A stretch of DNA of 64,000 nt from Bacillus sp. FJAT-27264 (GCF_001682855.1 NZ_MAQW01000033.1:15580-79579), one strand, 5' to 3'. Shown: positions 46,143-55,507, counted from the stretch's first letter. Notes: generated by a model not told the origin, from the letters alone. Made by a program: numbers and translations.

Positions 46143-46238
46143 TCTATCACTTCCCGATTATGACATATTCCGCCGTGAAGTCTTTCGACAAGGTCCAGCC
46201 CAGACTTCCATAAACTGCACTTTACAGCAGGCGTCTCT

Positions 46239-46244
46239 ATTGTA
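46239..46244 (-). promoter_or_regulatory. Candidate -10 of ftsE
   Basis: Minus-strand TACAAT about 97 bases upstream of the ftsE GTG. The -35 hexamer is poor. It overlaps the WalR-type box. Confidence 0.3.
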
Positions 46245-46257
46245 ACAAATCTGTTAC
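46241..46257 (+). promoter_or_regulatory. WalR box in the ftsE-vanW intergenic region
   Basis: TGTAAC-AAATC-TGTTAC is an exact match to the WalR (YycF) consensus TGTWAH-N5-TGTWAH, the essential cell-wall response regulator of low-GC Gram-positives. It also reads as the palindrome GTAACA-N4-TGTTAC. It lies about 45 bases upstream of a TATACT -10 (46294-46299) of the VanW gene, a position suited to activation, and overlaps the ftsE -10, a position suited to repression. Regulation is inferred. Confidence 0.55.
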
Positions 46258-46350
46258 TCCTTGAGTACCCGAAAGTTTTACATTGGCCGCACATATACTA
46301 GAATTATCACGGCTTTCCTAACCAATTTAACCCCTCAAGAGGAGATTCCT

Positions 46351-47781
46351 ATGAAAAAAATTCACGCAGCTCTCATTGCATTGATCAGTCTTATACTAGC
46401 AGGTTCGCTTGTCATCGGCGGGCTTCATCTCTATACAAGTCAGCGCACATTGCCTGACGAAATCAACCTTGCCGGCTGGGAGATTGGCGGCATGAATATC
46501 GATGATGTTCGCTCTGGTCTTGAGCAGCGGCTTCGCGCACTCGAAGCCCTTCCGCTTGTTCTCAAGGCAGATGGCGCTGCGGATCTTTTGCCCACCCTAA
46601 AGCAGGCCGGGCTGACCTACAAAGCTCCGGCTTTCCTGCAAGCCCTTCAGGAGCTTAAGGAGGGAAATCTGTGGGACCGCTTCAACGCCCGCCGCAGCTT
46701 TCCCCATAATTGGAGCCTGACCTCTCGCCTGGATATCAAACAGCTCAAAGACATCCTCAGCCCCGCATGGGAGAGATCCGCCTTCGGTGTCCCGGTAGAT
46801 GCTACCCGGGTCATTACCCCAGGCGATCAGGTGGTCTATACACCGGGAACCCATTCACGCGAGGTGAACTGGGCCGCTCTGGAGACTACTTTGCAAGCAG
46901 CCGTTCCCACAGACTTCCAAGAGCTGGAGGATCTACAGAATACACCACTTGTTCTGGAAGTCCCCTTATCCGTGTTGGAGCCAGCGATCACCTTGAAAGA
47001 ATTAAAAGAGCAGGGTATAGAGCGTAAAATCACACAATTCAGCACTTCGCTCGGCACAAGCGGACCAGGCCGCACCCATAACGTAGATGCCGCCGCCAAA
47101 GCTGTTAACGGAACCATTCTCCCGCCGGGTGCTGTGTTTGATTATGGCAAGGCCATTGAAAAAGCCCGTCAGGAGTATGGTTTCCGGGAAGCGCCTGTCA
47201 TCGTCGGCGGCAGGCTGCAGCCCGGCATGGGCGGCGGTATCTGTCAGGTATCCAGTACACTGTACAATGCGGCGCTGCGTACTGGTCTTGAGATTGTAGA
47301 GCGGCGTAATCATTCCGTCCCCGTCAATTATCTGCCAAAAGGACAGGATGCTACGTTCGCCGAAGGATATATCAACTTCCGGTTCAGGAATAATACCGGC
47401 AAGTACATCATTATCCAAGCCGAGGTTCAGGGGCGTGCATTGACTGTTAAGCTGTTCGGCACGTTTCCCAGAAATATCAGCTATGGAATCCAATCGAAAA
47501 CGGTGGAGATCCTGCCACCGAAGGATATTTTCGTCCGCGATGCTTCTCTATCGCCCGGTAGTTCCCGCGTAATCCAGCAAGGCAAAACAGGATATGTAGT
47601 CGAGACTTACATCACCCGCTATGTCGACGGTAAAGCCGTAGAGACTACAAGATTGTCCCGCGACGTCTACCCCGCGCAAAAACGGCTGGTCGCAGCTAAT
47701 CAGCCCGGTGCAGGCCGGAACCCGGCACCAGAAGCGACAGAGCGCCCCTTCATGGAGGATGGTGTGCGCAGCAGCCAATAG
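46351..47781 (+). CDS. VanW-domain secreted protein
   Basis: A 476-residue exported protein. A signal anchor (about 5-26) is followed by a PG_binding_4-like domain (about 35-150). The VanW domain follows (about 235-380; GGRLQPGMGGGICQVSSTLY and ERRNHSVPVNYLPKGQDATF are its marks), then a G5-like beta tail (about 390-450). VanW proteins accompany cell-wall and vancomycin-resistance genes, but their biochemical role is unknown. The ATG at 46351 follows AGAGGAG; the upstream in-frame ATG at 46261 would put the signal peptide too far inside. Divergent from ftsE with a WalR-type box between. Confidence 0.88.
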   Translation: MKKIHAALIALISLILAGSLVIGGLHLYTSQRTLPDEINLAGWEIGGMNIDDVRSGLEQRLRALEALPLVLKADGAADLLPTLKQAGLTYKAPAFLQALQELKEGNLWDRFNARRSFPHNWSLTSRLDIKQLKDILSPAWERSAFGVPVDATRVITPGDQVVYTPGTHSREVNWAALETTLQAAVPTDFQELEDLQNTPLVLEVPLSVLEPAITLKELKEQGIERKITQFSTSLGTSGPGRTHNVDAAAKAVNGTILPPGAVFDYGKAIEKARQEYGFREAPVIVGGRLQPGMGGGICQVSSTLYNAALRTGLEIVERRNHSVPVNYLPKGQDATFAEGYINFRFRNNTGKYIIIQAEVQGRALTVKLFGTFPRNISYGIQSKTVEILPPKDIFVRDASLSPGSSRVIQQGKTGYVVETYITRYVDGKAVETTRLSRDVYPAQKRLVAANQPGAGRNPAPEATERPFMEDGVRSSQ

Positions 47782-47859
47782 CTGCATCTTACGAGGAAGC
47801 GCACCGCACGCAGCCACCGTATTGTGCCTAGCAGCTGCAGGGCGCTCATTCCATCTATC

Positions 47860-47896
47860 AAAAACGGCCGGACCCGTGAAGGTTCGACCGTTTTAT
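47860..47896 (+). terminator. Terminator of the VanW gene
   Basis: AAAACGGCCGGACC pairs with GGTTCGACCGTTTT (with G-U pairs) around CGTGAA and continues into TTTTATTG. Confidence 0.7.
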
Positions 47897-48016
47897 TGTC
47901 ATATTTTTGTACATGCGGCCTGCCTGTTTTTACGGGTAAATTACGCAGAGAACCATCGCAGTTTACGATTCAGGAGTACAGTAGGAATACACCCGATTTC
48001 GAAAGGATGACTTAGA

Positions 48017-48424
48017 ATGACTACAGCTATTATCAATGATCTTGCAGGACTGATTCGCACTGAGCCCGCTGTCTATGCTTCCCGTACTTGCCGCGAAACG
48101 CTGCGCGTGATGTTCCAGCACCCCGAAGCCAAAAGCATTGTCGTCTGTAACGCAGCTAACGAGCCATTGGGACTGCTAATGAGTGAACGTTTCTTCCTAC
48201 GTGCTACCGGCCGGATGGGCGCAGATTCCTTCTACGGCGAACCAGTTCTGAAGCTGATGAACAAGGCTCCACTAATGCTGGACATTGAAGCCCCTCTGGA
48301 GACCGTGATGACGGCGGCTACCAACCGTCCGGATGAATCCAAGGATGATTGCGTGATTGTCACTCGTAACGGAAAATATGCCGGCGTTGCCTATCCGTCC
48401 GATCTGCTCCGCTGCCTGCAGTAG
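48017..48424 (+). CDS. CBS-domain protein
   Basis: A 135-residue cytosolic protein made of little more than one pair of CBS motifs. The halves are recognised by SIVVCNAANEPLGLLMSERF near 40-60 and CVIVTRNGKYAGVAYPSDLL near 112-131. CBS pairs bind adenosyl ligands and act as energy or nucleotide sensors. GAAAGG precedes the ATG. It stands alone between the VanW gene and a convergent secreted-protein gene, so its partner is unknown. Confidence 0.82.
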   Translation: MTTAIINDLAGLIRTEPAVYASRTCRETLRVMFQHPEAKSIVVCNAANEPLGLLMSERFFLRATGRMGADSFYGEPVLKLMNKAPLMLDIEAPLETVMTAATNRPDESKDDCVIVTRNGKYAGVAYPSDLLRCLQ

Positions 48425-48469
48425 AGCTTTTTTTATTTGTACTGACAATTCTCCGCTCTCCACTCTCTC

Positions 48470-49069
48470 TTAAAAAAGAGCATTCGGTGACACATCAATT
48501 CTCCAGTATCCCTCCACCTTCTTCAGCTTTACGATTACATCCTTGTTAGCCCCTTGATTCTTATAGGGAACTGTCAATTCAAATACTGCGGCTAACGCAT
48601 TTTTGGAGACCATCCGGGCAGTAGCCTTTCCAAAATCCAATGATGTCCCATAATCCCGGTTCACTTGTGTCATCCTTCCTTCATGATCCATAAATTGTGA
48701 CCGGGCATAATAAACCGCTGCATTGTGGGTAAACGCCTTTTTTATGTAATTCAGCAGTTTCTGCTCTGTGCCGATGTCGCTGGAGAGATAACGATATTCG
48801 TCGCCTTTGTACTGAAAAATCTCCCGTTTGTAATCTCCCCCGCCCTGGCTGGCGTAGGAAAAGATAGCATTCGCATGTACTAGCAGTGGAATAATACTTT
48901 TCTCGGTCAAATTGTTAATCGTCGCCGGACCTTCCTTGCCCGGTATCGAGGCCCCCACCGTTTTTGCTATAGGGTTTGCTGTAGGTGTCGAAGCTGCCAC
49001 CGCCCCTCCTCCGGCCGACAGTAGTCCAAGGGAAAGAGCCAATGTGCCAATCATCCATTTTTTATTCAT
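48470..49069 (-). CDS. Secreted protein, possibly IseA-type DL-endopeptidase inhibitor
   Basis: A 199-residue protein with a clear signal peptide (about 1-25, ending GGAVAAS). The mature part has PLLVHANAIFSYASQGGG, YRYLSSDIGT and YYARSQFMDHEG blocks, which I associate loosely with the IseA (YoeB) family that inhibits LytE/CwlO-type endopeptidases. The position close to ftsEX and an M23 enzyme would fit wall-hydrolase control. The ATG at 49069 has GGAGG nine bases upstream; the TTG at 49090 precedes the Shine-Dalgarno and is rejected. Family assignment is uncertain; a generic lipid- or wall-binding protein is possible. Confidence 0.65.
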   Translation of the reverse strand: MNKKWMIGTLALSLGLLSAGGGAVAASTPTANPIAKTVGASIPGKEGPATINNLTEKSIIPLLVHANAIFSYASQGGGDYKREIFQYKGDEYRYLSSDIGTEQKLLNYIKKAFTHNAAVYYARSQFMDHEGRMTQVNRDYGTSLDFGKATARMVSKNALAAVFELTVPYKNQGANKDVIVKLKKVEGYWRIDVSPNALF

Positions 49070-49242
49070 CTTGTATTTCCTCCTTTTCAAAACTAGCCAT
49101 AAAAGTGCGCTTAAAGATGCTTATTACACCCCGTAAGCTAAAATACCCAATCCATGAGCCAATGAAAACGCTAATCAGATCTTTCGATGTTTCATACCAT
49201 TTGGGGACTATGCTATGATTTGTGCTGGGAGGAGGATATACA

Positions 49243-50022
49243 ATGGCTTTAATTGAATGTAGATTTTATTCGGAAGTGTTAGGTCTCAGCACCTCCATGA
49301 CTGTAATTTTACCGCAAACAACAACCTCACAGATCGGTATGAGCAATGTAACGCGTGGTGAGCTGCACCCTACGCTGTACTTGTTACACGGCTTGTCGGA
49401 TGACGACTCCATCTGGCTGCGTCGGAGCTCGATCGAACGATATGTTGCCGAAATGGGGATTGCAGTGGTGATGCCCCAGGTGCATCACAGCTTTTATACA
49501 GATATGGCCATGGGTGGCCAATACTGGACCTTCATCAGCGAGGAATTACCTGCGCTGGCACGTTCCTTTTTCCCGCTCTCGCATAAACGCGAGGACAACT
49601 TTGTAGCGGGATTATCAATGGGCGGCTATGGAGCATTCAAGTTAGGACTGCGCAAGCCCGAAAGCTTTGCAGCCGTGGCCAGTCTGTCAGGTTCACTGGA
49701 TATCGCACAGCATTTCAAAAATACGGATGACCCGGCTGCCAAAAGAGGGTATCAGATGATTTTCGGCGAAAAAGACGTTGCAGGCACACCGGACGATCTT
49801 CTGTGGCTCTTGAAGGAACTAGATCAATCACAAGGGCCCAAACCGGCCTTTTATCAATGCTGTGGAACAGAGGACTTCCTGTATGAGAACAATCTGTCAT
49901 TCCGGGACGCTTGCCGCAAGACTACCCTATCGCTAACCTACGATGAAGGCCCAGGAGAGCATGAATGGGGTTATTGGGATGCCAAGATCCGCGATGTTCT
50001 GGCCTGGCTGCCACTCAAATAA
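49243..50022 (+). CDS. Alpha/beta-hydrolase esterase, EstA/esterase-D-like
   Basis: A 259-residue cytosolic esterase of the tributyrin esterase family. YLLHGLSDDDSIW near 45 is the oxyanion region. The nucleophile elbow is GLSMGGYGAFKLGL near 122. The likely acid and histidine are in CCGTEDFLYE (about 215) and GEHEWGYWD (about 245). The ATG at 49243 follows GGGAGGAGG, so the in-frame start at 49222 is not needed. Natural substrate unknown; short-chain acyl esters are usual. It converges on argH over a bidirectional terminator. Confidence 0.88.
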   Translation: MALIECRFYSEVLGLSTSMTVILPQTTTSQIGMSNVTRGELHPTLYLLHGLSDDDSIWLRRSSIERYVAEMGIAVVMPQVHHSFYTDMAMGGQYWTFISEELPALARSFFPLSHKREDNFVAGLSMGGYGAFKLGLRKPESFAAVASLSGSLDIAQHFKNTDDPAAKRGYQMIFGEKDVAGTPDDLLWLLKELDQSQGPKPAFYQCCGTEDFLYENNLSFRDACRKTTLSLTYDEGPGEHEWGYWDAKIRDVLAWLPLK

Positions 50023-50041
50023 ATAGATTTTATTTTGCAAA

Positions 50042-50090
50042 AAAAGACTGTCTCCCCCTTGCTTCAGTAGCCAGGGATAGACAGTCTTTG
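50042..50090. terminator. Bidirectional terminator between esterase gene and argH
   Basis: AAAGACTGTCT and AGACAGTCTTT with inner CCC/GGG form the stem between the convergent genes; the plus strand has A-rich, the minus strand T-rich, flanks. Confidence 0.85.
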
Positions 50091-50140
50091 TCATGTTCAG
50101 GAATATTCGCGCCTATCGTGGGGTCATCTGTAATAACAAC

Positions 50141-51556
50141 CTACAAAACAGCGTTGCTGTGTTTTACAACCCACTCATTCGCTTCATGCAGGGCAGCTTC
50201 GGCCCGTTCGATGGCAGCCTTCACTTGCACCGTAGCTGTGCCACCGTATACATTACGTGCGTTCACAACAGCTTCCGGCTGAAGTACCGCATAGATGTTC
50301 TCATCGAACAACGGCGAGAATTGCTTGAACTCATCGAGCGTGAGATCCAGCAGGAACTTACCCTCGTTGATACAGTACAATACAGTCTTGCCGATGACTT
50401 CATGCGCCTGACGGAACGGTAAACCTTTGCCCACCAGGAAATCAGCGATATCTGTCGCGTTGGAGAAGTCGGTGTTCACCGCTTCGCGCATGCGGCCTTT
50501 GTTCACCTTCATCGTAGCGATCATTGGAGCGAACAGTTGCAGCGCCCCTGTCAGCGTAGTTACCGTATCGAACATGCCTTCCTTATCTTCCTGCATATCC
50601 TTATTGTAGGCCAGCGGAAGCGACTTCAGCACGGTCAACAGACCGATCAGGTTGCCGTATACGCGGCCTGTTTTGCCCCGGACCAGTTCCGGAACATCGG
50701 GATTTTTCTTCTGCGGCATGATACTGCTGCCGGTGCAGAAGGCATCATCCAGTTCGACGAAGCTGAACTCAGTGCTGCTCCACAGTACCAGTTCCTCGCT
50801 CAGCCGGGACAGATGTGTCATCACAAGCGAAGCATTGGCCAGAAACTCTACGATAAAGTCACGGTCGCTGACAGCGTCCAGACTGTTCTCGTACACACTG
50901 TCAAAGCCGAGCTGCTCCGCCACAAAATGACGGTCGATAGGGAACGTCGTTCCCGCCAACGCACCCGCTCCCAGCGGCAGCACGTTGATCCGTTTGTAGC
51001 TATCCGTCAGGCGCTCCGCGTCACGGCGGAACATGGACACATAGGCCAGCAAATGATGGGCGAACAGAATCGGTTGTGCCCGCTGCAAATGCGTGTAGCC
51101 AGGGATAATCGTCTCTACATTATCTTTTGCCTGCTCAATCAGGGATTCCTGAAGGTTGTGGAGTAGGCCCACCAATTCCACCACGCGGTTGCGCAGATAA
51201 AGATGCATATCCGTCGCCACTTGGTCGTTACGGCTACGTCCGGTATGCAGCTTGCCGCCGACTGGACCGATTTCTTCAATCAAATGCTTCTCAATGTTCA
51301 TGTGAATGTCTTCATCCGATACCGAGAAAACGACCTCTCCCGCACGAACCTTATCCAGCACTTTGTTCAAACCCGCCTTGATCGTCTCAACATCCTCCTG
51401 CGGCAAAATTCCGCATTTGCCCAGCATGGTGACATGGGCCAGACTGCCCTGCACATCTTCTTCCGCCAATGCCTTATCAAACCCGATGGATGCTGTATAT
51501 TCCTCCACCAGCTTGTTCGTCCCTTTGGTAAATCTTCCGCCCCACAGCTTGCTCAC
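50141..51556 (-). CDS. argH: Argininosuccinate lyase
   Basis: Cleaves argininosuccinate to arginine and fumarate, last step of the pathway; tetrameric fumarase-superfamily enzyme. GSSIMPQKKNPD near 280 is the superfamily signature with the catalytic Ser, and GRSRNDQVATD near 107 and GYTHLQRAQP near 155 form the rest of the site. The start is GTG after AGGAGGAG. Full length at 471 residues. Last gene of the arginine block, 110 bases after argG and before a terminator. Confidence 0.97.
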   Translation of the reverse strand: MSKLWGGRFTKGTNKLVEEYTASIGFDKALAEEDVQGSLAHVTMLGKCGILPQEDVETIKAGLNKVLDKVRAGEVVFSVSDEDIHMNIEKHLIEEIGPVGGKLHTGRSRNDQVATDMHLYLRNRVVELVGLLHNLQESLIEQAKDNVETIIPGYTHLQRAQPILFAHHLLAYVSMFRRDAERLTDSYKRINVLPLGAGALAGTTFPIDRHFVAEQLGFDSVYENSLDAVSDRDFIVEFLANASLVMTHLSRLSEELVLWSSTEFSFVELDDAFCTGSSIMPQKKNPDVPELVRGKTGRVYGNLIGLLTVLKSLPLAYNKDMQEDKEGMFDTVTTLTGALQLFAPMIATMKVNKGRMREAVNTDFSNATDIADFLVGKGLPFRQAHEVIGKTVLYCINEGKFLLDLTLDEFKQFSPLFDENIYAVLQPEAVVNARNVYGGTATVQVKAAIERAEAALHEANEWVVKHSNAVL

Positions 51557-51666
51557 CTGTCGACTCCTCCTCCTTGGACGCCAGAGAGCCGCTCCTGTCC
51601 TTGCGGGAGGAACGGCCCACTGAACGGTCCGCTTGTTTGATTGCTCTATCTGAACGTACTCTCTAC

Positions 51667-52902
51667 TTATTTATTCGATTCTGCCACGCCAGAAGATACT
51701 TTAAGACGCAGGGCATTCAGGCGGATAAAGCCTGTTGCATCCCCTTGGTCGTAAGCCTGAGTTGGATCAGCTTCCATAGTCGCGATCTCAGGGTTGTACA
51801 AGCTCACTGGGCTCTTCACGCCGGCACCGATAATGTTGCCTTTGTAGAGCTTGACGCGCACTGTACCTGTGACGTTTTGCTGGCTCTCGGTAACCAATGC
51901 TTGCAGCGCCTTGCGCTCAGGAGCAAACCAGAAGCCGTTGTATACCAACGTGCTGTAACGGGTAATCAGGCTGTCGCGCAGGTTCATGACCTCACGGTCC
52001 ATTGTGATGGACTCCATTTTCCGATGCGCTGTGAACAGAATGGTTCCGCCCGGTGTCTCATATACGCCGCGGCTCTTCATGCCGACAAAACGGTTCTCGA
52101 CCATGTCCACACGGCCGATGCCGTGCTTGCCGCCCAGTTCGTTCAGCTTCTCCATTACCTGAAGCGGAGACAATGACTCGCCATTGAGAGCTACACAGTC
52201 GCCTTTCAGGAATTCAAGCTCCAGATATTCCGGCTCATCCGGTGCATCCTCAGGCGCATTGCTCAGCAGGAACATCCCTTTGTTCTCTGGTGCGCTTGGA
52301 TCAAACCAAGGATCTTCCAGTACGCCGCTCTCATAGCTGATGTGCAGCAGGTTGCGGTCCATGGAATACGGCTTCGCTGCCGAAGCCTGAACCGGAATGT
52401 CGTTTGCTTCTGCGTATGCGATCATTTCCGCACGGCCCGGGAACTGGTTACGGAATTCTTCCAGACGCCAAGGTGCAATTACCTGGATGCCAGGTGCCAG
52501 TGCCGCAGCATTCAGCTCAAAACGCACCTGATCGTTGCCTTTGCCGGTCGCGCCGTGCGCGATAGCTGTTGCGCCTTCAGCGATGGCGATATCCACCATC
52601 CGCTTGGCAATCAGTGGACGAGCGATACTCGTACCGAGCAGGTATTGCCCTTCATACAACGCGCCGGACTGGAACATCGGATAGATGAAGTCACTCGCGA
52701 ATTCATCGCGCAGATCGTCGATGTATACCTTCGACGCGCCGGTAGCGAGCGCTTTTTCTTCCAAGCCATCGAGTTCTTCCTTCTGGCCGATATCGGCTGT
52801 GAACGCGATGATCTCCGCATCATAAGTCTCTTTCAGCCATTTCAGAATGACCGATGTATCAAGTCCGCCGGAATAGGCGAGTACAATTTTTTCCTTAGCC
52901 AT
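51667..52902 (-). CDS. argG: Argininosuccinate synthase
   Basis: Joins citrulline and aspartate with ATP. The PP-loop AYSGGLDTSVILKWL is near the N-terminus and HGATGKGNDQVRFEL near 115 is the second signature. The ATG at 52902 begins MAKEKIVLAYSGG as in the family, so the extension to 52956 is not used; AAAGGAAG lies upstream. Length is 411 residues. Separated from argF by a copy of the structured repeat, unlike the tight spacing in argC-J-B-D-F. Confidence 0.97.
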   Translation of the reverse strand: MAKEKIVLAYSGGLDTSVILKWLKETYDAEIIAFTADIGQKEELDGLEEKALATGASKVYIDDLRDEFASDFIYPMFQSGALYEGQYLLGTSIARPLIAKRMVDIAIAEGATAIAHGATGKGNDQVRFELNAAALAPGIQVIAPWRLEEFRNQFPGRAEMIAYAEANDIPVQASAAKPYSMDRNLLHISYESGVLEDPWFDPSAPENKGMFLLSNAPEDAPDEPEYLELEFLKGDCVALNGESLSPLQVMEKLNELGGKHGIGRVDMVENRFVGMKSRGVYETPGGTILFTAHRKMESITMDREVMNLRDSLITRYSTLVYNGFWFAPERKALQALVTESQQNVTGTVRVKLYKGNIIGAGVKSPVSLYNPEIATMEADPTQAYDQGDATGFIRLNALRLKVSSGVAESNK

Positions 52903-52928
52903 GAACAAGCAACTTCCTTTCGTGTGGG

Positions 52929-53160
52929 CTATATAAGATGTATTGAATACGAGCACCTTTGAAGTCTCGCGTCTGGTCGTAACTGCGCGGAATGTTTGGA
53001 CTTCCGATCGTTGTTATCATCAGATTTCTATATTTAAGCCGCATTTTGCGGATGAAATCTGATGATAAAGACGACCGCTGACGCTTCTCCAGTTCCAAAC
53101 TCCCTCTACGTTACTTCCTTACGAACATCAAGATGCCACAATCAAATTCATCTTATATAG
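52929..53160 (+). repeat. Structured intergenic repeat, copy 3 (between argF and argG)
   Basis: Outer inverted ends CTATATAAGATG (52929-52940) and CATCTTATATAG (53149-53160) match copy 2. TGTTTGGACTTCC and CAGTTCCAAACTCC form the middle stem. The long hairpin pairs TTATCATCAGATTTC with GAAATCTGATGATAA (53014-53068), around GCCGCATTTTGCGG. It fills nearly the whole space between two operon genes. Confidence 0.85.
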
Positions 53161-53190
53161 ATAATTATATTTTAAATAAGATTCAGTTCC

Positions 53191-54159
53191 TTAACCCATC
53201 AGTGCAGCCATGAGTGCCTTCTGCGCATGCAGGCGGTTCTCCGCTTGATCAAAAATCACCGAGTTCAGGCCGTCGATCACACCTGTGCTCACTTCTTCCT
53301 CACGATGTGCCGGCAGGCAGTGCAGGAACAGGTAGTCGCTCTTCGCACCCTTCACCAGTTCCTCATTAACCTGATAGTCCTTGAACGCCGCTTCACGCGC
53401 CAATTGCTCTTCTTCGAAGCCCATGCTGGCCCACACATCCGTGTAAATGACATCGGCATCCTGCACCGCTTCCTGCGGGCTGGTCGTCACCACGATCTCT
53501 GCGCCAGTCTCCTTGGCAATCTCGCGGGCCTCTGCCACTACTGCTGCATCCGGCTCATAGCCTTGCGGGCCCGCTACCGATACATGCACGCCTAGCTTGG
53601 CTCCGCCGATGAGCAGGGAATGGGCCATGTTGTTCCCGTCGCCGATATAAGCCAGCTTCAAGCCCTTCAAGCGACCCTTGTGCTCGTATACAGTCTGGTA
53701 GTCCGCCAGCACCTGACAGGGATGAGCTAAGTCACTCAAGCCGTTGATAACCGGCACAGAAGCATACTTTGCCAACTCCTCTACCTTGTCATGACCGAAG
53801 GTCCGGATCATGATTCCGTCCAGATAACGGGACATCACTTGTGCTGTATCGCCAACGGTCTCACCGCGTCCGAGCTGAATGTCATTTTTGCTCAGGAATA
53901 ACGCATGACCACCCAACTGGAACATGCCTACTTCGAACGATACGCGGGTACGCGTGGATGATTTTTCAAAAATAAGACCGATCGTCTTACCCTTCAGCGG
54001 CTGATAAACCTCGCCGTTCTTCTGCTTCTTCTTCAGTTCAATCGCCAGCTCAATCAGGTACGTAATCTCCTCCGGGCTGTAATCATTCAGTTCCAGAAGG
54101 TCGCGCCCTTTCAGCTTCTTGGCAATATCCTGTGCTTCACTTGGTATAACCTGATTCAT
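53191..54159 (-). CDS. argF: Ornithine carbamoyltransferase
   Basis: Makes citrulline from ornithine and carbamoyl phosphate. The carbamoyl phosphate motif SSTRTR is near 68, HPCQVLAD near 146, and the ornithine site HCLPAHR near 282. At 322 residues it is complete. It starts three bases after argD stops, with GGGGAGG upstream. Confidence 0.97.
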   Translation of the reverse strand: MNQVIPSEAQDIAKKLKGRDLLELNDYSPEEITYLIELAIELKKKQKNGEVYQPLKGKTIGLIFEKSSTRTRVSFEVGMFQLGGHALFLSKNDIQLGRGETVGDTAQVMSRYLDGIMIRTFGHDKVEELAKYASVPVINGLSDLAHPCQVLADYQTVYEHKGRLKGLKLAYIGDGNNMAHSLLIGGAKLGVHVSVAGPQGYEPDAAVVAEAREIAKETGAEIVVTTSPQEAVQDADVIYTDVWASMGFEEEQLAREAAFKDYQVNEELVKGAKSDYLFLHCLPAHREEEVSTGVIDGLNSVIFDQAENRLHAQKALMAALMG

Positions 54160-54162
54160 GAA

Positions 54163-55422
54163 CTAGGCCTCCCCGTTTGCTTCTGTAGCATAAGTATGAA
54201 TGAGTTCCGAAAGGATGTCCACCGCCTGATCGATTTCCTCTTTACTGACATACAAGTTCGGCAGCAACCGGATGACATTCGGTCCAGCTGTTACGAACAG
54301 CAGCCCCTTTTTCTGTCCAGCCAGCACAATATCGCCTACAGGACCCTTGCATTCAATACCGATCAGCAGACCCTTACCGCGAATTTCAGTGATAAAAGGA
54401 ACATCCGCCAGCTTCTCTTTCAGCTGTCCGACCAGATAGCTGCCCGATTCAGCCGCAAGCTGCGGTACATTATCTTCAAGCATCGTCTCAATGGTCGCTG
54501 ACATAACTGCTGCCGCAAGAGGGGTTCCCCCGAAAGTAGTCGCATGACTGCCAGGAGAGAACGCTTCGCGCAGATAACTTTTGCCCAGCATCAACCCCGC
54601 CGGGAAGCCGCTCGCTACGCCTTTTGCCAGTGTGAAAATATCCGGCTCAATATTGTAGTGCTGATGACCGAACAGCTTGCCTGTACGTCCCATGCCAGTC
54701 TGTACTTCATCTACAATCAACAGCAGTCCATGCTCTTTGCAAAGTGCAGCCACGGCTTCGAGAAACTCTGGTTGCACCTCCAGCACGCCGCCCTCTGCCA
54801 AGATCATTTCAATCATGATTGCTGCTGTATGCTCACCGATCGCGGCCTTGAGCGCAGACAAATCATGTAGTGGCACAGTTTTAAAGCCTGCCGGAAGCGG
54901 AAGGAAGCCTTCCTTGACCTTTTGCTGCCCGGTAGCCGTCAGTGTTGCCAATGTGCGGCCATGGAAGGACTGCTCGAAGGTGATAACCTCGTAACGGTCC
55001 ACACCCTTGATCTTCTGCTGGTAACGACGCGCCAGCTTGATAGCCGCTTCATTAGCTTCCGCCCCGCTGTTGCAGAAGAAGACTTGGTCCGCGCAACTGT
55101 TCTCGGTAAGCAGCTTGGCTACCTTGTCCTGTCCAGGAATATGGAACAGATTGGAGACATGCCATAGTGTATCGATCTGCTCCTTCAGCTTGGCGCCGAC
55201 TTTCTCTGGAGCATGACCCAAACTAGTCACAGCTAGTCCAGAGGTAAAATCCAGATACTTGTTCCCTTTATCGTCCCACACCCAGCTGCCCTTACCTTTA
55301 ACGAGGCTGATATCGAATCTGGCATAGGATGGGAATACTGCACTCAACTTGTCTGCTGGCTCCTCTTGTCCTGCCGCGCCACCTGCCACTTTACCTTCTT
55401 CCACTTGAGTAAGCTTGCTCAT
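54163..55422 (-). CDS. argD: Acetylornithine aminotransferase
   Basis: PLP enzyme that converts N-acetylglutamate semialdehyde to N-acetylornithine. The PLP lysine is in FTLAKGVASGFP near 265; VDEVQTGMGRTG near 238 and NSGAEANEAAIKLAR near 120 complete the site. The N-terminus has a roughly 20-residue Gly/Glu-rich leader before the conserved start, slightly longer than usual. A two-codon ORF (ATG GAA TGA) lies at ribosome-binding distance and overlaps the argD ATG, which could modulate initiation. The order argB-argD-argF is tight. Confidence 0.95.
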   Translation of the reverse strand: MSKLTQVEEGKVAGGAAGQEEPADKLSAVFPSYARFDISLVKGKGSWVWDDKGNKYLDFTSGLAVTSLGHAPEKVGAKLKEQIDTLWHVSNLFHIPGQDKVAKLLTENSCADQVFFCNSGAEANEAAIKLARRYQQKIKGVDRYEVITFEQSFHGRTLATLTATGQQKVKEGFLPLPAGFKTVPLHDLSALKAAIGEHTAAIMIEMILAEGGVLEVQPEFLEAVAALCKEHGLLLIVDEVQTGMGRTGKLFGHQHYNIEPDIFTLAKGVASGFPAGLMLGKSYLREAFSPGSHATTFGGTPLAAAVMSATIETMLEDNVPQLAAESGSYLVGQLKEKLADVPFITEIRGKGLLIGIECKGPVGDIVLAGQKKGLLFVTAGPNVIRLLPNLYVSKEEIDQAVDILSELIHTYATEANGEA

Positions 55423-55507
55423 TCCATTGTCACTCTCCTGTCATCTGCGCCGCTAATGGGCTGCCTATTTATAGTGAACTTGAATACGTCCAAGATACAT
55501 GTACTCT

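Noticed and set aside
53051..53075. CTGATGA followed by AAAG in repeat copy 3, resembling a hammerhead ribozyme core
   Set aside because: The other copies have CCGGTGATAAAG, CCGGAGACAAAG or CTGGATACAG at this place, so the bases belong to the variable main stem and are not a conserved catalytic core.
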